Origin: Trichococcus shcherbakoviae | Lineage (GTDB): Bacteria > Bacillota > Bacilli > Lactobacillales > Aerococcaceae | Assembly (NCBI RefSeq): GCF_963666195.1 | Contig: NZ_OY762653.1 | Coordinates: forward strand, 806,001-870,000 | Direction of reading: 5' to 3' | Length of the DNA: 64,000 nucleotides | Part shown: piece by piece, positions 46,884 through 55,604 of the stretch | Position numbering within the stretch: the stretch's first letter is position 1 | How the letters are laid out: each line of letters starts with the position of its first letter | Program-made: the position numbers and the translations under genes | The notes under the pieces: generated by a model | Seen by the model: only the letters and a program-made list of their open reading frames with translations | Databases searched by the model: none | Told to the model about the DNA's origin: nothing

Positions 46884-46936
46884 AAAAGAGAAGGAACACT
46901 CACCTCCGCGGCTGACTGTTCCTTCTCTTCTTTTTG
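46884..46936. terminator. bidirectional terminator
   Basis: AAGAGAAGGAACA pairs with TGTTCCTTCTCTT and is followed by CTTTTT on the plus strand. It serves the membrane protein gene and possibly the convergent transporter operon. Confidence 0.75.
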
Positions 46937-46944
46937 CTATCCAA

Positions 46945-47781
46945 CTAAACCCCGGTGTTCTCATCCATAATTTCAATGTTCGTACGGATCAGCTCCTCGA
47001 TCTTGCCGCTGTCTTCCATTTCGTCAAGGATGTCATTCACTTCCTCCAGAAAATCTTCGCTGTCTTTCGCGACGGCGATGGCTGATTCGTTCGGCGTGCT
47101 CGATACGTCGAAGTCGGCGATTTCAAGGCCTTCGTTCTCTTCGACATATCGCCTTGCAACAGTCTCCACCATCAATACGGCATCCGCTTTGCCGGTCACC
47201 AAATACAGGATGGCCGTGTTCCATTTCGGCACGGACTTGATTTCAGCATCCGGGAAATTTCCCAGCAGATACTCCTCTTGGATCGTCGCCTTTTGCGTCG
47301 CCAGGCTGGACTTCTTCAGGTCGTTTTCCGATCGGATATTCTTCGCATCCTCCGACTTGATCACCAGGGCATCCTTTTGAGTATAGTAAATGTCCGTGAA
47401 ATCAACGCTTTGTTTTCTTTCTTCCGTAGGGTTCATGCCGGCGATGATCATATCGACCTTGCCTGTGGACAATGCCGGAATCAGGCCGTCGAAGTCCATA
47501 TCTATGACCTCCAGCTCGACCCCCAGTTCATCCGCGATGGTTTGGGCGATATCGATGTCGAAACCGATGATTTTGTCCTCTCCGTCCTGCACAAGATGCC
47601 ACTCATACGGGGGATAATCGGCACAGGTTCCGACGACCAATTTACCGCTGTCTTTGATTTCCTGCAATGCGCCGTCTGCCTCAGCAGCAACGCTGTTCGC
47701 TTTCCCGCTCGTGTTTCCGCATGCTGCCAAAGCCAAGAGGCTCATCGTTCCCAAAACCATTTTCATAAACCCTTTTTTCAA
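46945..47781 (-). CDS. amino-acid ABC transporter lipoprotein (second copy)
   Basis: This protein of about 278 residues is a family 3 extracellular solute-binding lipoprotein. The signal peptide ends in the lipobox 'LAAC' (Cys21), then comes the binding domain with 'GKLVVGTCADYPPYEWH', 'FDIDIAQTIADELGVELEVIDMDFDGLIPALSTGKVDMIIAGMNPTEERK'. A TTG start at 47781 is chosen because GGAGG lies 8 bases upstream and the N-terminus then aligns exactly with the neighbouring paralogue (MKKGF / MKKGL); the ATG at 47802 lies before the ribosome site. The two copies are close paralogues, probably a tandem duplication. A weak hairpin separates them, so this copy may be expressed less. Confidence 0.9.
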   Translation of the reverse strand: MKKGFMKMVLGTMSLLALAACGNTSGKANSVAAEADGALQEIKDSGKLVVGTCADYPPYEWHLVQDGEDKIIGFDIDIAQTIADELGVELEVIDMDFDGLIPALSTGKVDMIIAGMNPTEERKQSVDFTDIYYTQKDALVIKSEDAKNIRSENDLKKSSLATQKATIQEEYLLGNFPDAEIKSVPKWNTAILYLVTGKADAVLMVETVARRYVEENEGLEIADFDVSSTPNESAIAVAKDSEDFLEEVNDILDEMEDSGKIEELIRTNIEIMDENTGV

Positions 47782-47808
47782 TCCTGATTCCTCCGCATTC
47801 ATTGCCTT

Positions 47809-47837
47809 AAAAAAGGATGCCCTTTTCAGAGCACCCC
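47809..47837 (-). terminator. weak terminator between the two lipoprotein genes
   Basis: On the minus strand GGGTGC pairs with GCATCC (one G-U) and is followed by six T. It may lower expression of the downstream copy. Confidence 0.5.
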
Positions 47838-47864
47838 TTGCACTTTTATTGGTATGTTAATTTT

Positions 47865-48719
47865 TTATTCTGCTGTATTGTCTGTTACGATTTGATCGTT
47901 AAGTTGGTATAACTCTTCGATTTTGCCGCTTTCTTTCATTTCATTTACGATATTGTTGACTGTTTCCAGGAAGTCGCCGCCGTTTTTCGCAACTGCGATA
48001 GCTGCTGCATTTGGCGTGCTGTTGATATCAAAGTCGGCAACCATCAAATCATCATTTTGTGCAATGAATTGTTTCGCAACGGTATCCACCATCATTACGG
48101 CATCCACTTTTCCGGTCGTCAAGGACATGATTGCTGTGTTCCATTTCGGTACGGATTGGATTTCAGCGTCTGGGAAAGCTTCCAGTAGATACGTTTCTTG
48201 GACTGTCGCTTTTTGCGTAGCCAATTTAGCTGTCTTCAAGCTGTCTTCTGAAGTGAACTTATCCGCATCTTCTTTTCTGATCACGACAATGTCTGTTTGC
48301 GTATAATAGACATCCGTGAAATCAACGCTTTGTTTTCTTTCTTCAGTGGCGTTCATGCCAGCGATGATCATATCGATTTTCCCTGTAGACAACGCTGGGA
48401 TCAGGCCGTCAAAGGCCATATCCTTCACTTCCAGTTCAACGCCAAGTTCATCTGCGATTGCTTGGGCGATGTCAATGTCGAATCCAATGATTTCATCTTT
48501 TCCATCTTTTATCAGATGCCATTCGTATGGAGGATAGTCGGCGGACGTACCCATCACTAACTTGCCCTTATCTTTGATTTCTTGCAATTTATCGGTCGTA
48601 GCCGTGGACGCTGCCGAATCTGTTGCAGAGCTGTCTGCCGTATCGCTTGTGTTGCCGCATGCTGCTAAAGCTAAAATACTCATTGTTCCCAAAACTAATT
48701 TCAGTAATCCTTTTTTCAT
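47865..48719 (-). CDS. amino-acid ABC transporter lipoprotein (first copy)
   Basis: This 284-residue lipoprotein binds an amino acid outside the cell and delivers it to the membrane permease. It has a signal peptide with 'LAAC' (Cys21), a Ser/Thr/Ala linker of about 25 residues, and a binding domain beginning 'GKLVMGTSADYPPYEWH'. The conserved ligand regions ('MIIAGMNATEERKQSVDFTDVYYTQ', 'VPKWNTAIMSLTTGKVDAVMMVDTVA') are those of polar amino-acid binders. It follows the ATPase gene in an operon led by a T-box, which points to arginine or a related amino acid. Confidence 0.92.
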   Translation of the reverse strand: MKKGLLKLVLGTMSILALAACGNTSDTADSSATDSAASTATTDKLQEIKDKGKLVMGTSADYPPYEWHLIKDGKDEIIGFDIDIAQAIADELGVELEVKDMAFDGLIPALSTGKIDMIIAGMNATEERKQSVDFTDVYYTQTDIVVIRKEDADKFTSEDSLKTAKLATQKATVQETYLLEAFPDAEIQSVPKWNTAIMSLTTGKVDAVMMVDTVAKQFIAQNDDLMVADFDINSTPNAAAIAVAKNGGDFLETVNNIVNEMKESGKIEELYQLNDQIVTDNTAE

Positions 48720-48748
48720 CTTAACCCCTCCAAATTTTGTTTTTTGTA

Positions 48749-49471
48749 TTATAGGACTTTTGACAAAAAGTCCTTTGTACGCTCATTTTGTGGATTGTCG
48801 AAAACTTGTTCCGGCGTTCCTTGTTCCACGATATAGCCGCCATCCATGAAGAGGATGCGGTCCCCCACTTCCTTCGCGAATCCCATTTCGTGCGTTACCA
48901 CAACCATGGTCATCCCTTCAAGCGCCAAGTCTTTCATTACCTGCAATACTTCCCCGACCATTTCCGGATCAAGGGCCGATGTCGGCTCATCGAATAGCAT
49001 CATTTTGGGTTCCATCGCCAAAGCTCGTGCGATTGCGATCCGTTGTTGCTGGCCGCCGGATAAGGATTTCGGATAGACATTCGCTTTTTCAGTCATGCCC
49101 ATGCGCGCCAACAACTTCATGGCGATTGCTTCCGCTTGTTCTTTTGGTACTTTCTTTATTTGAGTCGGCCCGATGGTGATGTTCTCCAAGACCGTCAAAT
49201 GCGGGAAGAGATTGAAGCTTTGGAACACCATCCCCATCTTTGTGCGGATTGCATCGATGTTCGTCTCTTTTTTATTGATGACCTGCTCTTCGAAAATCAC
49301 TTCTCCTGAGCTAGGTTCTTCCAAAAGGTTCAGGCACCGGAGAAACGTGCTCTTTCCAGATCCAGATGGGCCGATGATGACGACCACTTCGCCAGCTTGG
49401 ATTTCTTCCGTTATGCCCTTCAATACTTCTTTATCGCCAAATGATTTGGTAAGATTTTCTGTTTTAATCAC
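48749..49471 (-). CDS. amino-acid ABC transporter ATPase (GlnQ type)
   Basis: This 240-residue protein has Walker A 'GPSGSGKST', the Q-loop in '[19 protein letters not shown]', the signature 'LSGGQQQR', and Walker B '[14 protein letters not shown]' with the H-loop 'VVTHEMGFA'. It powers import of a polar amino acid. It overlaps the permease gene by 8 bases. Length and motifs match HisP/GlnQ-type ATPases. Confidence 0.95.
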   Translation of the reverse strand: MIKTENLTKSFGDKEVLKGITEEIQAGEVVVIIGPSGSGKSTFLRCLNLLEEPSSGEVIFEEQVINKKETNIDAIRTKMGMVFQSFNLFPHLTVLENITIGPTQIKKVPKEQAEAIAMKLLARMGMTEKANVYPKSLSGGQQQRIAIARALAMEPKMMLFDEPTSALDPEMVGEVLQVMKDLALEGMTMVVVTHEMGFAKEVGDRILFMDGGYIVEQGTPEQVFDNPQNERTKDFLSKVL

Positions 49472-50135
49472 TTTGTTTCATCTTCCTTTCTAGCATATCC
49501 ACTAACTTCGAAACGGATGTCGTCAGGATGAAGTAAATCACGGCGACTATCACCAACGGGAAGAATGGCATAAAGGTTGCTCCGCGGACGATGTCGGATG
49601 CGAACATTAAGTCCCGCAGTCCCAGCACGGACACGATGGATGTTTCCTTGATCAGTGTTGCGACCTCGTTCCCCAACGCCGGCAGGATATTTTTGACCGC
49701 TTGCGGGTAAATGATTTTCTGCATGGCCAAACGCTTGCTCATCCCGATGGAACGGGCTGCTTCCATCTGGCCTTTGTCGACCGCTTGGATACCGGAACGG
49801 ATGATTTCAGCGATATAAGCCGCTGAGTTGATCGAGATGGCGATGACCCCTGACAGGAAGTCCGGCAGTTCGATGTTGATGACATACAATCCGTAATAGA
49901 TGATAAACAACTGCACAAGCAGCGGGGTCCCTCGGATGATCTGAATATAACCGTAAGCCAGTTTTTGAAGTATCTTGTTCGGTGACATCCTCATCAATGC
50001 CAACCCTGTACCCAATATTACCCCTATAATGATTGAACTGATGGAAAGTGAGATTGTATACCCAGCGCCTTGCAAGTAAATCGGCATGTAGGTCTGAAGT
50101 ACGTCTGTGTATTTCTGAATAAAATCTAAATTCAT
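49464..50135 (-). CDS. amino-acid ABC transporter permease
   Basis: This 223-residue membrane protein of the HisMQ/GlnP type has five transmembrane segments and the ABC-coupling loop '[34 protein letters not shown]' (the EAA motif). It is the first gene of the four-gene operon (permease, ATPase, two lipoproteins). As the only permease it would work as a homodimer. Transcription starts at a strong promoter and passes a T-box leader. Confidence 0.93.
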   Translation of the reverse strand: MNLDFIQKYTDVLQTYMPIYLQGAGYTISLSISSIIIGVILGTGLALMRMSPNKILQKLAYGYIQIIRGTPLLVQLFIIYYGLYVINIELPDFLSGVIAISINSAAYIAEIIRSGIQAVDKGQMEAARSIGMSKRLAMQKIIYPQAVKNILPALGNEVATLIKETSIVSVLGLRDLMFASDIVRGATFMPFFPLVIVAVIYFILTTSVSKLVDMLERKMKQSD

Positions 50136-50193
50136 TTGCTTGCATTCTCCTTCTTTATTATGATTGCTATGATTGATGCGGTCTTTTAGGGTA

Positions 50194-50230
50194 TAAAAAA
50201 TCCGCCCCTTGTATTGCTACAAGAGACGGG
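50194..50230 (-). terminator. T-box terminator
   Basis: CCGTCTCTTGTA pairs with TACAAGGGGCGG on the minus strand, followed by ATTTTTT. It is the off-state hairpin of the T-box leader. Confidence 0.85.
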
Positions 50231-50467
50231 TCAATGTTTGATTCCGCGGTACCACTCTAGTTGATCTGTTGCGAAACAACAAATCCACCTCGATTAAAAT
50301 AACGCATAAATTGCGTAAAAGGCTACTGAACGTTCACCTTTTCGTCATCCGAAGTGCGCTTCAATTTGATATTTTACTGCTGGGCTTCCACTCTGTCCCG
50401 GCTCGCTGGAGAAAATATTCAAATCTACTCTCTTCATCACTGACTTTGTTCTATTCAGTTGTGGTAT
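50194..50467 (-). promoter_or_regulatory. T-box riboswitch, arginine-type specifier
   Basis: The leader has a stem I with AGUA/GAA loop elements. The specifier loop reads GAA-G-CGC-A, which by the common GAA-N-codon-A layout makes CGC (50358-50356) the specifier, an arginine codon. GCG (alanine) would be read if the frame were one base earlier. The T-box AGAGTGGTACCGCG (50258-50245) and a terminator follow. Uncharged tRNA should pair with both and allow transcription of the ABC operon. Confidence 0.85.
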
Positions 50468-50473
50468 GAAATC

Positions 50474-50502
50474 ATAATATAAGATTTGAAAAGAACTGTC
50501 AA
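50474..50502 (-). promoter_or_regulatory. promoter of the T-box operon
   Basis: On the minus strand TTGACA (50502-50497), 17 bases, TATTAT (50479-50474), a near-consensus promoter. Confidence 0.85.
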
Positions 50503-50534
50503 CAAAAAAACTATCATCGGATTTTCATCTGGTT

Positions 50535-50576
50535 CTTTTTTCTGAGAAAAGTAGCGATCAATCGATCTTTTTCTCA
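50535..50576 (-). terminator. terminator of pepF-ywbE
   Basis: On the minus strand GAGAAAAAG pairs with CTTTTCTC around a GATCGATTGATC palindrome and is followed by AGAAAAAAG. The weak T-run lowers confidence. Confidence 0.4.
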
Positions 50577-50590
50577 TTTTCTAATCCAAT

Positions 50591-50794
50591 TTATACCTCA
50601 TCCACGATCTGTTGCACGCGGCCGACTTGGTCGCCTTCAACCAGCATGACTTTGATGCCGTGCGGATGATTGGGGCTGTTCGTCAACAGCCGTTTCACAT
50701 GCCCTCTTGTCAGTTTTCCTGTGCGTTGGTCTTTCTTCAAGACAATGTCGACCAAAGCGCCGATTTTGATGTTTTTTCTAAGTTTTCCGTCCAT
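50591..50794 (-). CDS. ywbE: YwbE-family protein
   Basis: This 67-residue protein has the whole YwbE (DUF2196) sequence: 'KIGALVDIVLKKDQRTGKLTRGHVKRLLTNSPNHPHGIKVMLVEGDQVGRV'. It is a small beta-rich cytosolic protein of unknown function, found alone in many bacteria. The ATG at 50794 has AAAGAGG 5-6 bases upstream. It follows pepF by 13 bases and is probably on the same transcript. Confidence 0.88.
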   Translation of the reverse strand: MDGKLRKNIKIGALVDIVLKKDQRTGKLTRGHVKRLLTNSPNHPHGIKVMLVEGDQVGRVQQIVDEV

Positions 50795-50807
50795 AAATTC
50801 CTCTTTC

Positions 50808-52616
50808 TTAAGCAAGCTCTTTGCTTAGTGTGATGATTTGATCGACCGCTTCATCCAAATAATGGATCGTATCCTGCAGCGCCTGATCTGTTTTGATGTC
50901 CACGCCTGCCAAGGCTGCTGCTTCTGCGGCTTCCAATTGGTCCCCTAGAGCCAGGAATTCCAACCATTTTCCGACAGCCGGTTCACCTTCCGTTTTGACG
51001 CGCAGGAAGGCTTGCGTCGCGATCGTCAGACCGGCCGAATAGGTATAGGAATACAGGCCCATGTAGTAATGGATCTGGCGCATCCATGTCAGCTCCGCTC
51101 CGGCGTTGATTTCCACAGCATCACCCCAAAATCGCTCCAGCACGCTCCGTTTGATTTCGCTCAATTTGCCGGCATCGAAGCTCTTGCCCGCGTCGATAAA
51201 ATCGTAGACTTCCCTTTGATAGGCTGCTTCCAGCAAGTGTGTGACGAAATTGTGGAAATAGGTATCGGAAAGCATCTTCGTCAAAGCGAATCGCTGCATG
51301 CGCGCATCCGTGCTCTTGCGTGCCAATGACTCCGTCAACAGCAGTTCATTGAAGGTGGATGGACCTTCGATCAGGTACAACGATGGCTCCGATCCGAGGA
51401 TGCTGTTGTTTTCGTTCGACAAGATCATCTGTCCGGCATGGCCCAATTCATGGATCAGCGTGTAGACGTCCGAAAGTTGGTTCGCCCATGACATCAGGAT
51501 GTACGGGTGCGTGCCGTACGGGCTCGTGCAGAATCCACCTGTCGATTTGCCGATGTTCTGGGTGAAATCGATCCAACGCTCCGGATAAGCCTGCATGATC
51601 CGATCCGTATAGTCCTGGCCCAATACCGCTATGGCATCCTCCACCATCGTCTGCGACTCTTCGATCGAAACTTGCGGCGAATATTCCGGATCCAGCGCGA
51701 TTTTCAAGTCGGCGTAGGTCATTTTGTCCAGCCCGCGTATTTCCTTCAGATGCGTGATGTATTTCTGCATCACCGGCGCTAGGTCGTTCATGATCGTGTC
51801 GATTTGACGGTCATACAACTCCCGAGTCACTTCCTGACCGTAAAGCAGATAGTCGACCACGGAATCGAAACCGCGCATCGTCGCCAGCGTCTTTTCCTTC
51901 TGCAGCTGGGTATAATAGGCAGTCGCGACCACGTTCTCGTAATCGCTGAGGACAGCGGAGAATTTATCGAAAGCAGCCCGACGGATCGCCGTATCGTCAT
52001 GGTACATGTAGTAATCTTCGTAGAGCACGAAGCTCAGCGGATATTCCTTCCCGTCGGCCGTGAAGGTGCCGAAGTCCATATCGCCAAGGCGGGCCTGCTC
52101 ATAGATGGCGCTCGGCGCATCCAAGGTCGGGGCCAATTGGGCCAACGCTTTTTCGACTTCAGGCGCCAGCTGGATACGTTTGTTTTTCTTGATGTGGCGG
52201 ATATAGGAAGCGAAACGCGCTTCTTCCGAAACGACCTGATCAAGGATAGCGGCGTCGCAGCCGATCAGTTCCGATTCAAAGAATGTCAGTTGGGCGCTGA
52301 TGTCAGCCATCGCGTTCGCCGTTTGGCGGGACAGCTCGACGTTGTCCGGATCGGTCAAGTCGGTCGCTTCCGGCACCATCGCATAGTGATCCGCCAATGT
52401 CGCGGTTTCGATGAGCATTTCGTATTCCTTCATTGCAGCAAGGATCGTTTTGGCATCCGTTAGTTTACCTTCGTACGTCGTTGCGAAGGCTGCGGTCGCT
52501 GCCTTAAGGCCATTCAAAGCTGCCTCGAAGTCTGCTCTTGTTTTATAGAGTGCAGTCACATCCCAAGTCAATGCCTCAGGGACGTCCGCGCGGTTTTTCA
52601 GTTGTTCTTGTGTCAT
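50808..52616 (-). CDS. pepF: oligoendopeptidase F
   Basis: This 602-residue zinc peptidase of family M3 has the HEXXH site 'HELGHAGQM' (His389, Glu390, His393) and the downstream 'GPSTFNELLLTESL', which supplies the third zinc ligand. The N-terminal ~200 residues are the helical lid of M3B enzymes. It cuts short peptides in the cytosol, feeding on imported peptides. AAAGGAG precedes the ATG. The length is normal. Confidence 0.95.
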   Translation of the reverse strand: MTQEQLKNRADVPEALTWDVTALYKTRADFEAALNGLKAATAAFATTYEGKLTDAKTILAAMKEYEMLIETATLADHYAMVPEATDLTDPDNVELSRQTANAMADISAQLTFFESELIGCDAAILDQVVSEEARFASYIRHIKKNKRIQLAPEVEKALAQLAPTLDAPSAIYEQARLGDMDFGTFTADGKEYPLSFVLYEDYYMYHDDTAIRRAAFDKFSAVLSDYENVVATAYYTQLQKEKTLATMRGFDSVVDYLLYGQEVTRELYDRQIDTIMNDLAPVMQKYITHLKEIRGLDKMTYADLKIALDPEYSPQVSIEESQTMVEDAIAVLGQDYTDRIMQAYPERWIDFTQNIGKSTGGFCTSPYGTHPYILMSWANQLSDVYTLIHELGHAGQMILSNENNSILGSEPSLYLIEGPSTFNELLLTESLARKSTDARMQRFALTKMLSDTYFHNFVTHLLEAAYQREVYDFIDAGKSFDAGKLSEIKRSVLERFWGDAVEINAGAELTWMRQIHYYMGLYSYTYSAGLTIATQAFLRVKTEGEPAVGKWLEFLALGDQLEAAEAAALAGVDIKTDQALQDTIHYLDEAVDQIITLSKELA

Positions 52617-52732
52617 GATTTTGGCTCCTTTAATCGTGCTATTCGACGAATGTCGAATGGAATGCTTCCATTATAACAAAAAAATGCGGCCGGCGTCGTG
52701 CTGTACCCTGGTGAGCGGTTTCTTTTCATTGG

Positions 52733-52880
52733 AGCTGGCCAGCTCCGGGCAGGAGTCCTTCCGCCGGAGGAAAGCATCGATAGTGACCATCACCTCCGAC
52801 CACAGCGGCTTCGCCGGAGATCGGCATCCCACAGCTCTCTGACCTCCGGCGAGGAGGGCCCCGCCGGAGTTGGGCTCGCC
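52733..52880. repeat. intergenic GC-rich inverted motifs (CTCCGGCG / CGCCGGAG)
   Basis: The gap 52617-52980 has no gene. It holds many copies of the half-sites CCGCCGGAG, CTCCGGC and GCCGGAG, near 52758, 52810, 52845 and 52861, that can fold on each other. Related motifs lie at 5505-5650. Confidence 0.55.
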
Positions 52881-52921
52881 AAAAATCATCCAGCGCTGCC
52901 TGAAACCTCAGCAACAATGCA

Positions 52922-52964
52922 AAAGCCCCCGCAGGCGAGGGCTTGATGCCTTCGCCTGCGAAGG
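52922..52964 (-). terminator. terminator after panE-like gene
   Basis: GCAGGCGAAGGC pairs with GCCCTCGCCTGC on the minus strand; GGGGGCTTTT follows. Confidence 0.65.
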
Positions 52965-52980
52965 CCGGTAATCCGTTCTC

Positions 52981-53898
52981 TCAGTATGTTGCTTCGATAG
53001 CTTGGACCTGGTCGTAGAGGTACTGGTTCGTTGGGGAAGGCAATCCGTACTTTTTAGCTTTTTTCAGGATGGTGCCGGAAAAAAGTTCGACCTCTGAAGG
53101 CCGTTTCGCAATGCCGTCCTGGCGCATCGATGGCATCCCCAGCGGCGTCAGTCCGTCGATGATCGCCAAATCATTTTCCAGATCGGTTTCCGTCAAGTTG
53201 ACGCCTTCCTTCTGGGCTATAGGCAAGACCTCGCGCATGGCGGCGATCATCAGATTGCGGGTTGGTCCCTCTTTGTGGATGTCGCGGAAAGTGCCTTCCT
53301 TCACCATCAAGACTTGATTCACGCCGACATTCAGCATGAATTTCGCCCACATGCGGTGCAGGATATCCGCTTCAACTACGTGCGGCAAGGCCGTTTCTTC
53401 GAAGAAAGCTGCCACCGCATCCAAACGCGCTTGTTTTTCAGGAGCGTCGAGGCCGATGCGCAGTTCGCCGATATGCACAGATTTCACATCGTTGCCGATG
53501 CGCAGTGCGTCCATTCCTTGGGCTACGCAGTGGATGACTTTCTCATCGCCGAATGTTGCGCCGATGACTTCCTCGCTGGCAATGCCGTTCAGGACCGAAA
53601 TGATCGTCGTCTCCGGTCCGACTTGGTTGCGGGCGGTTTTGATTGCTTCATCCAATTGGGTCCCCTTCACCGCCAGAATGACCAGGTCTGCAGGTTCCAG
53701 ACTGGCATCCGTTTCGTCGACGTATTGGAAATCGCATGGCTCTCCGTTGAAGGAAATGCCTTGTTCTTGGTAGCGCGCCATCCGTTCTTTGTTGACGACG
53801 ATGCGCACACGATCCTTCCCGATGGCCTTCGTGAAATGGTGACCATAGAGGATCCCTAATGCGCCCAATCCGACGATGGCTACAGTTTGTATCTTCAT
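52981..53898 (-). CDS. panE: 2-dehydropantoate 2-reductase family protein
   Basis: This 305-residue protein has the N-terminal Rossmann motif 'VAIVGLGALGILYG' (GxGxxG, NADPH), the domain link 'LVILAVKGTQLDEAI' and the catalytic Lys region 'LHRMWAKFMLNVGVNQ' of ketopantoate reductase, which makes pantoate for coenzyme A. The C-terminal 'PSMRQDGIAKRPSEVELFSGTI' fits the substrate-binding part. Several paralogues of this family exist in Firmicutes with other 2-oxoacid substrates, and no other pan gene is nearby, so the symbol is provisional. Confidence 0.8.
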   Translation of the reverse strand: MKIQTVAIVGLGALGILYGHHFTKAIGKDRVRIVVNKERMARYQEQGISFNGEPCDFQYVDETDASLEPADLVILAVKGTQLDEAIKTARNQVGPETTIISVLNGIASEEVIGATFGDEKVIHCVAQGMDALRIGNDVKSVHIGELRIGLDAPEKQARLDAVAAFFEETALPHVVEADILHRMWAKFMLNVGVNQVLMVKEGTFRDIHKEGPTRNLMIAAMREVLPIAQKEGVNLTETDLENDLAIIDGLTPLGMPSMRQDGIAKRPSEVELFSGTILKKAKKYGLPSPTNQYLYDQVQAIEATY

Positions 53899-53940
53899 TT
53901 TCTCACGCCTCTTTCCGAAAAAAATCTTGAAAAAATTTCT

Positions 53941-54813
53941 CTATTCAGCTGGTTTGTATTTACGCAACTGTTCGATCAGATACGGCAAATCCGTCTCGAA
54001 TTGGACGCCATAGTGCAGTTCGCGTCCGCTTTTCAGCGTGCGCTCGATCACCATGCTGTTGTATCGAACGGCAGTTTCGGTGGCTACGGTCAGCGGCAGG
54101 TTCTGGAAAAGCAAGCCGCCAACGACACTTGTGAACAAGTCTCCCGCGCCGTCATAATGGCCGGGAAAATGTTTCGCGAAGGCATAATGCGCTTCAGGCT
54201 CGCTTTGGCTAACGCAGACAGCACCTATCGTTTCCGATTCCAAGGAAACCCCCGTCAGTACAACATTATTCGGGTTCAAAGCGCGCAAGTCGGCAAGAAG
54301 TTCAGACACTTCCGATTCAGCGTAGGGTTTCTTCAAAATGGGCCGTTTCGTCAAAAAGCAGGCTTCGGTCACGTTCGGCGTGATTACGGTCGCTTCATTG
54401 CAGAGTGCCGCCATTTCATCCACATATTCCAGCGTGAATCCCGGATACAGCACGCCTTGGTCGCCCATCGCCGGATCAAGAATGATGTGGGCATCTTCGG
54501 CCGCAAATGTATGGATAATATCACGCACGATGTTTATTTGCTGACGCGAACCCAGATAGCCGATCAGGATGCCATCGAACTTGATGCCCAAAGACTGCCA
54601 ATGCTGCAGGATGCCGCCCATTTCCTGGGTCAGATCCAAAAAAGTATAGCCTTCAAATTCTTTACCCGTATGGGTGGACAACAGTGCTGTCGGCAGGATG
54701 CTCACCCAATTGTCCAGGCAGCTCACTACAGGAACCGCCACGTTCATCGAAATGCGGCAACTGGCGGAAATATCTTGGATAATCAATACTCTTGGTTGAC
54801 TCAAATGCTTCAC
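53941..54813 (-). CDS. pdxK: pyridoxal/pyridoxamine kinase
   Basis: This 290-residue ribokinase-fold kinase phosphorylates vitamin B6 vitamers. It has the opening 'VLIIQDISASCRISMNVAVPVVSCLDN', 'AHIILDPAMGDQGVLYPGF', 'VITPNVTEACFLT' and the anion-hole motif 'GHYDGAGDLFTSVVGGLL' with the catalytic Asp. ThiD-like kinases are similar, but 'DPAMGDQG' and the length favour a pyridoxal kinase. It is divergently transcribed from an ECF transporter S component, which suggests joint uptake and trapping of vitamin B6. Confidence 0.83.
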   Translation of the reverse strand: MKHLSQPRVLIIQDISASCRISMNVAVPVVSCLDNWVSILPTALLSTHTGKEFEGYTFLDLTQEMGGILQHWQSLGIKFDGILIGYLGSRQQINIVRDIIHTFAAEDAHIILDPAMGDQGVLYPGFTLEYVDEMAALCNEATVITPNVTEACFLTKRPILKKPYAESEVSELLADLRALNPNNVVLTGVSLESETIGAVCVSQSEPEAHYAFAKHFPGHYDGAGDLFTSVVGGLLFQNLPLTVATETAVRYNSMVIERTLKSGRELHYGVQFETDLPYLIEQLRKYKPAE

Positions 54814-54973
54814 CCCTTAACTTTAAAAACTCAATTATTCACATTCTATCATCTTTTCATTGGATTTTCTCATTTTTCCATCATTTTGGAAATTATTGTG
54901 AAAACGATGAGAAAAAGAGTGCAAACTTTTGCATAAGGGCTATAATAAAAAATAATGCTTGGAGGAGAGTTGC

Positions 54974-55471
54974 ATGAAAACTGAAAAAAACAGTACTTAC
55001 AGATTGGTTATTTTGGCCTTATTTATGGCGTTTACCGTCGTCATGACTTTATTGTTCCGCATCCCGATTCCTTTCGGCTACGTTAACTTGGGAGACATGG
55101 TGCTCCTGTTGGCCGGTCTATCCTTCGGAGGCAGCGCCGGCTTCTTCGTTGGATCACTCGGCAGCATGTTGGCCGACCTGTTCGCTGGCTATGCCTTCTA
55201 TGCACCGATCACTTTTGTCGTGAAAGGTTTGGAAGGATTCTTTGCCGGCTGGTTGTTCCAGAAAATGGATCACAAGAAGCCGCTGGTTGCCACGGTGATC
55301 GCCGGTATCTGGATGGCGATCGGATACGCCATCGGGGACACGATCCTTTTCGGGTTCGGTGCCGCGATCGCTTCATTCCCGCTGAACATTGCGCAGGGTC
55401 TCGTAGGGGCTTTCTTGTCCACCCTCTTGTATCGTTGGTTGAATCCTTACATCACGAAGAAATTGAAATGA
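54974..55471 (+). CDS. ECF transporter S component (possibly for vitamin B6)
   Basis: This 165-residue membrane protein has five to six hydrophobic segments. It is the substrate-capture subunit of an energy-coupling-factor transporter and would use the shared EcfA/EcfT module encoded elsewhere. Family features are the N-terminal 'LVILALFMAFTVVMTLLF' and 'GYVNLGDMVLLLAGLSFGGSAGFFVGSLGSMLADL'. Divergence from a pyridoxal kinase suggests a pyridoxine-type substrate (PdxU2-like), which is an inference from context. The ATG at 54974 follows GGAGGAG; the earlier in-frame start lies inside that site. Confidence 0.82.
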   Translation: MKTEKNSTYRLVILALFMAFTVVMTLLFRIPIPFGYVNLGDMVLLLAGLSFGGSAGFFVGSLGSMLADLFAGYAFYAPITFVVKGLEGFFAGWLFQKMDHKKPLVATVIAGIWMAIGYAIGDTILFGFGAAIASFPLNIAQGLVGAFLSTLLYRWLNPYITKKLK

Positions 55472-55478
55472 CGAATGT

Positions 55479-55528
55479 GCGCGCAAGCGATGAAAGCTGA
55501 TCTAGATTTCATCGCTTGCGCGCTTTTG
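55479..55528 (+). terminator. terminator after the S component
   Basis: The perfect 17-bp stem GCGCGCAAGCGATGAAA / TTTCATCGCTTGCGCGC is followed by TTTT. Confidence 0.9.
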
Positions 55529-55544
55529 TTGCTCAGTTGGTGTC

Positions 55545-55590
55545 AAAAAGAACGCCCATTCCGCGAACCGTGCGGAGTGGGCGTTCTTTG
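55545..55590 (-). terminator. terminator after the AEC permease
   Basis: AAAGAACGCCCACTCCGC pairs with GCGGAATGGGCGTTCTTT on the minus strand and is followed by T. Confidence 0.85.
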
Positions 55591-55604
55591 TGCATATATG
55601 CCGC

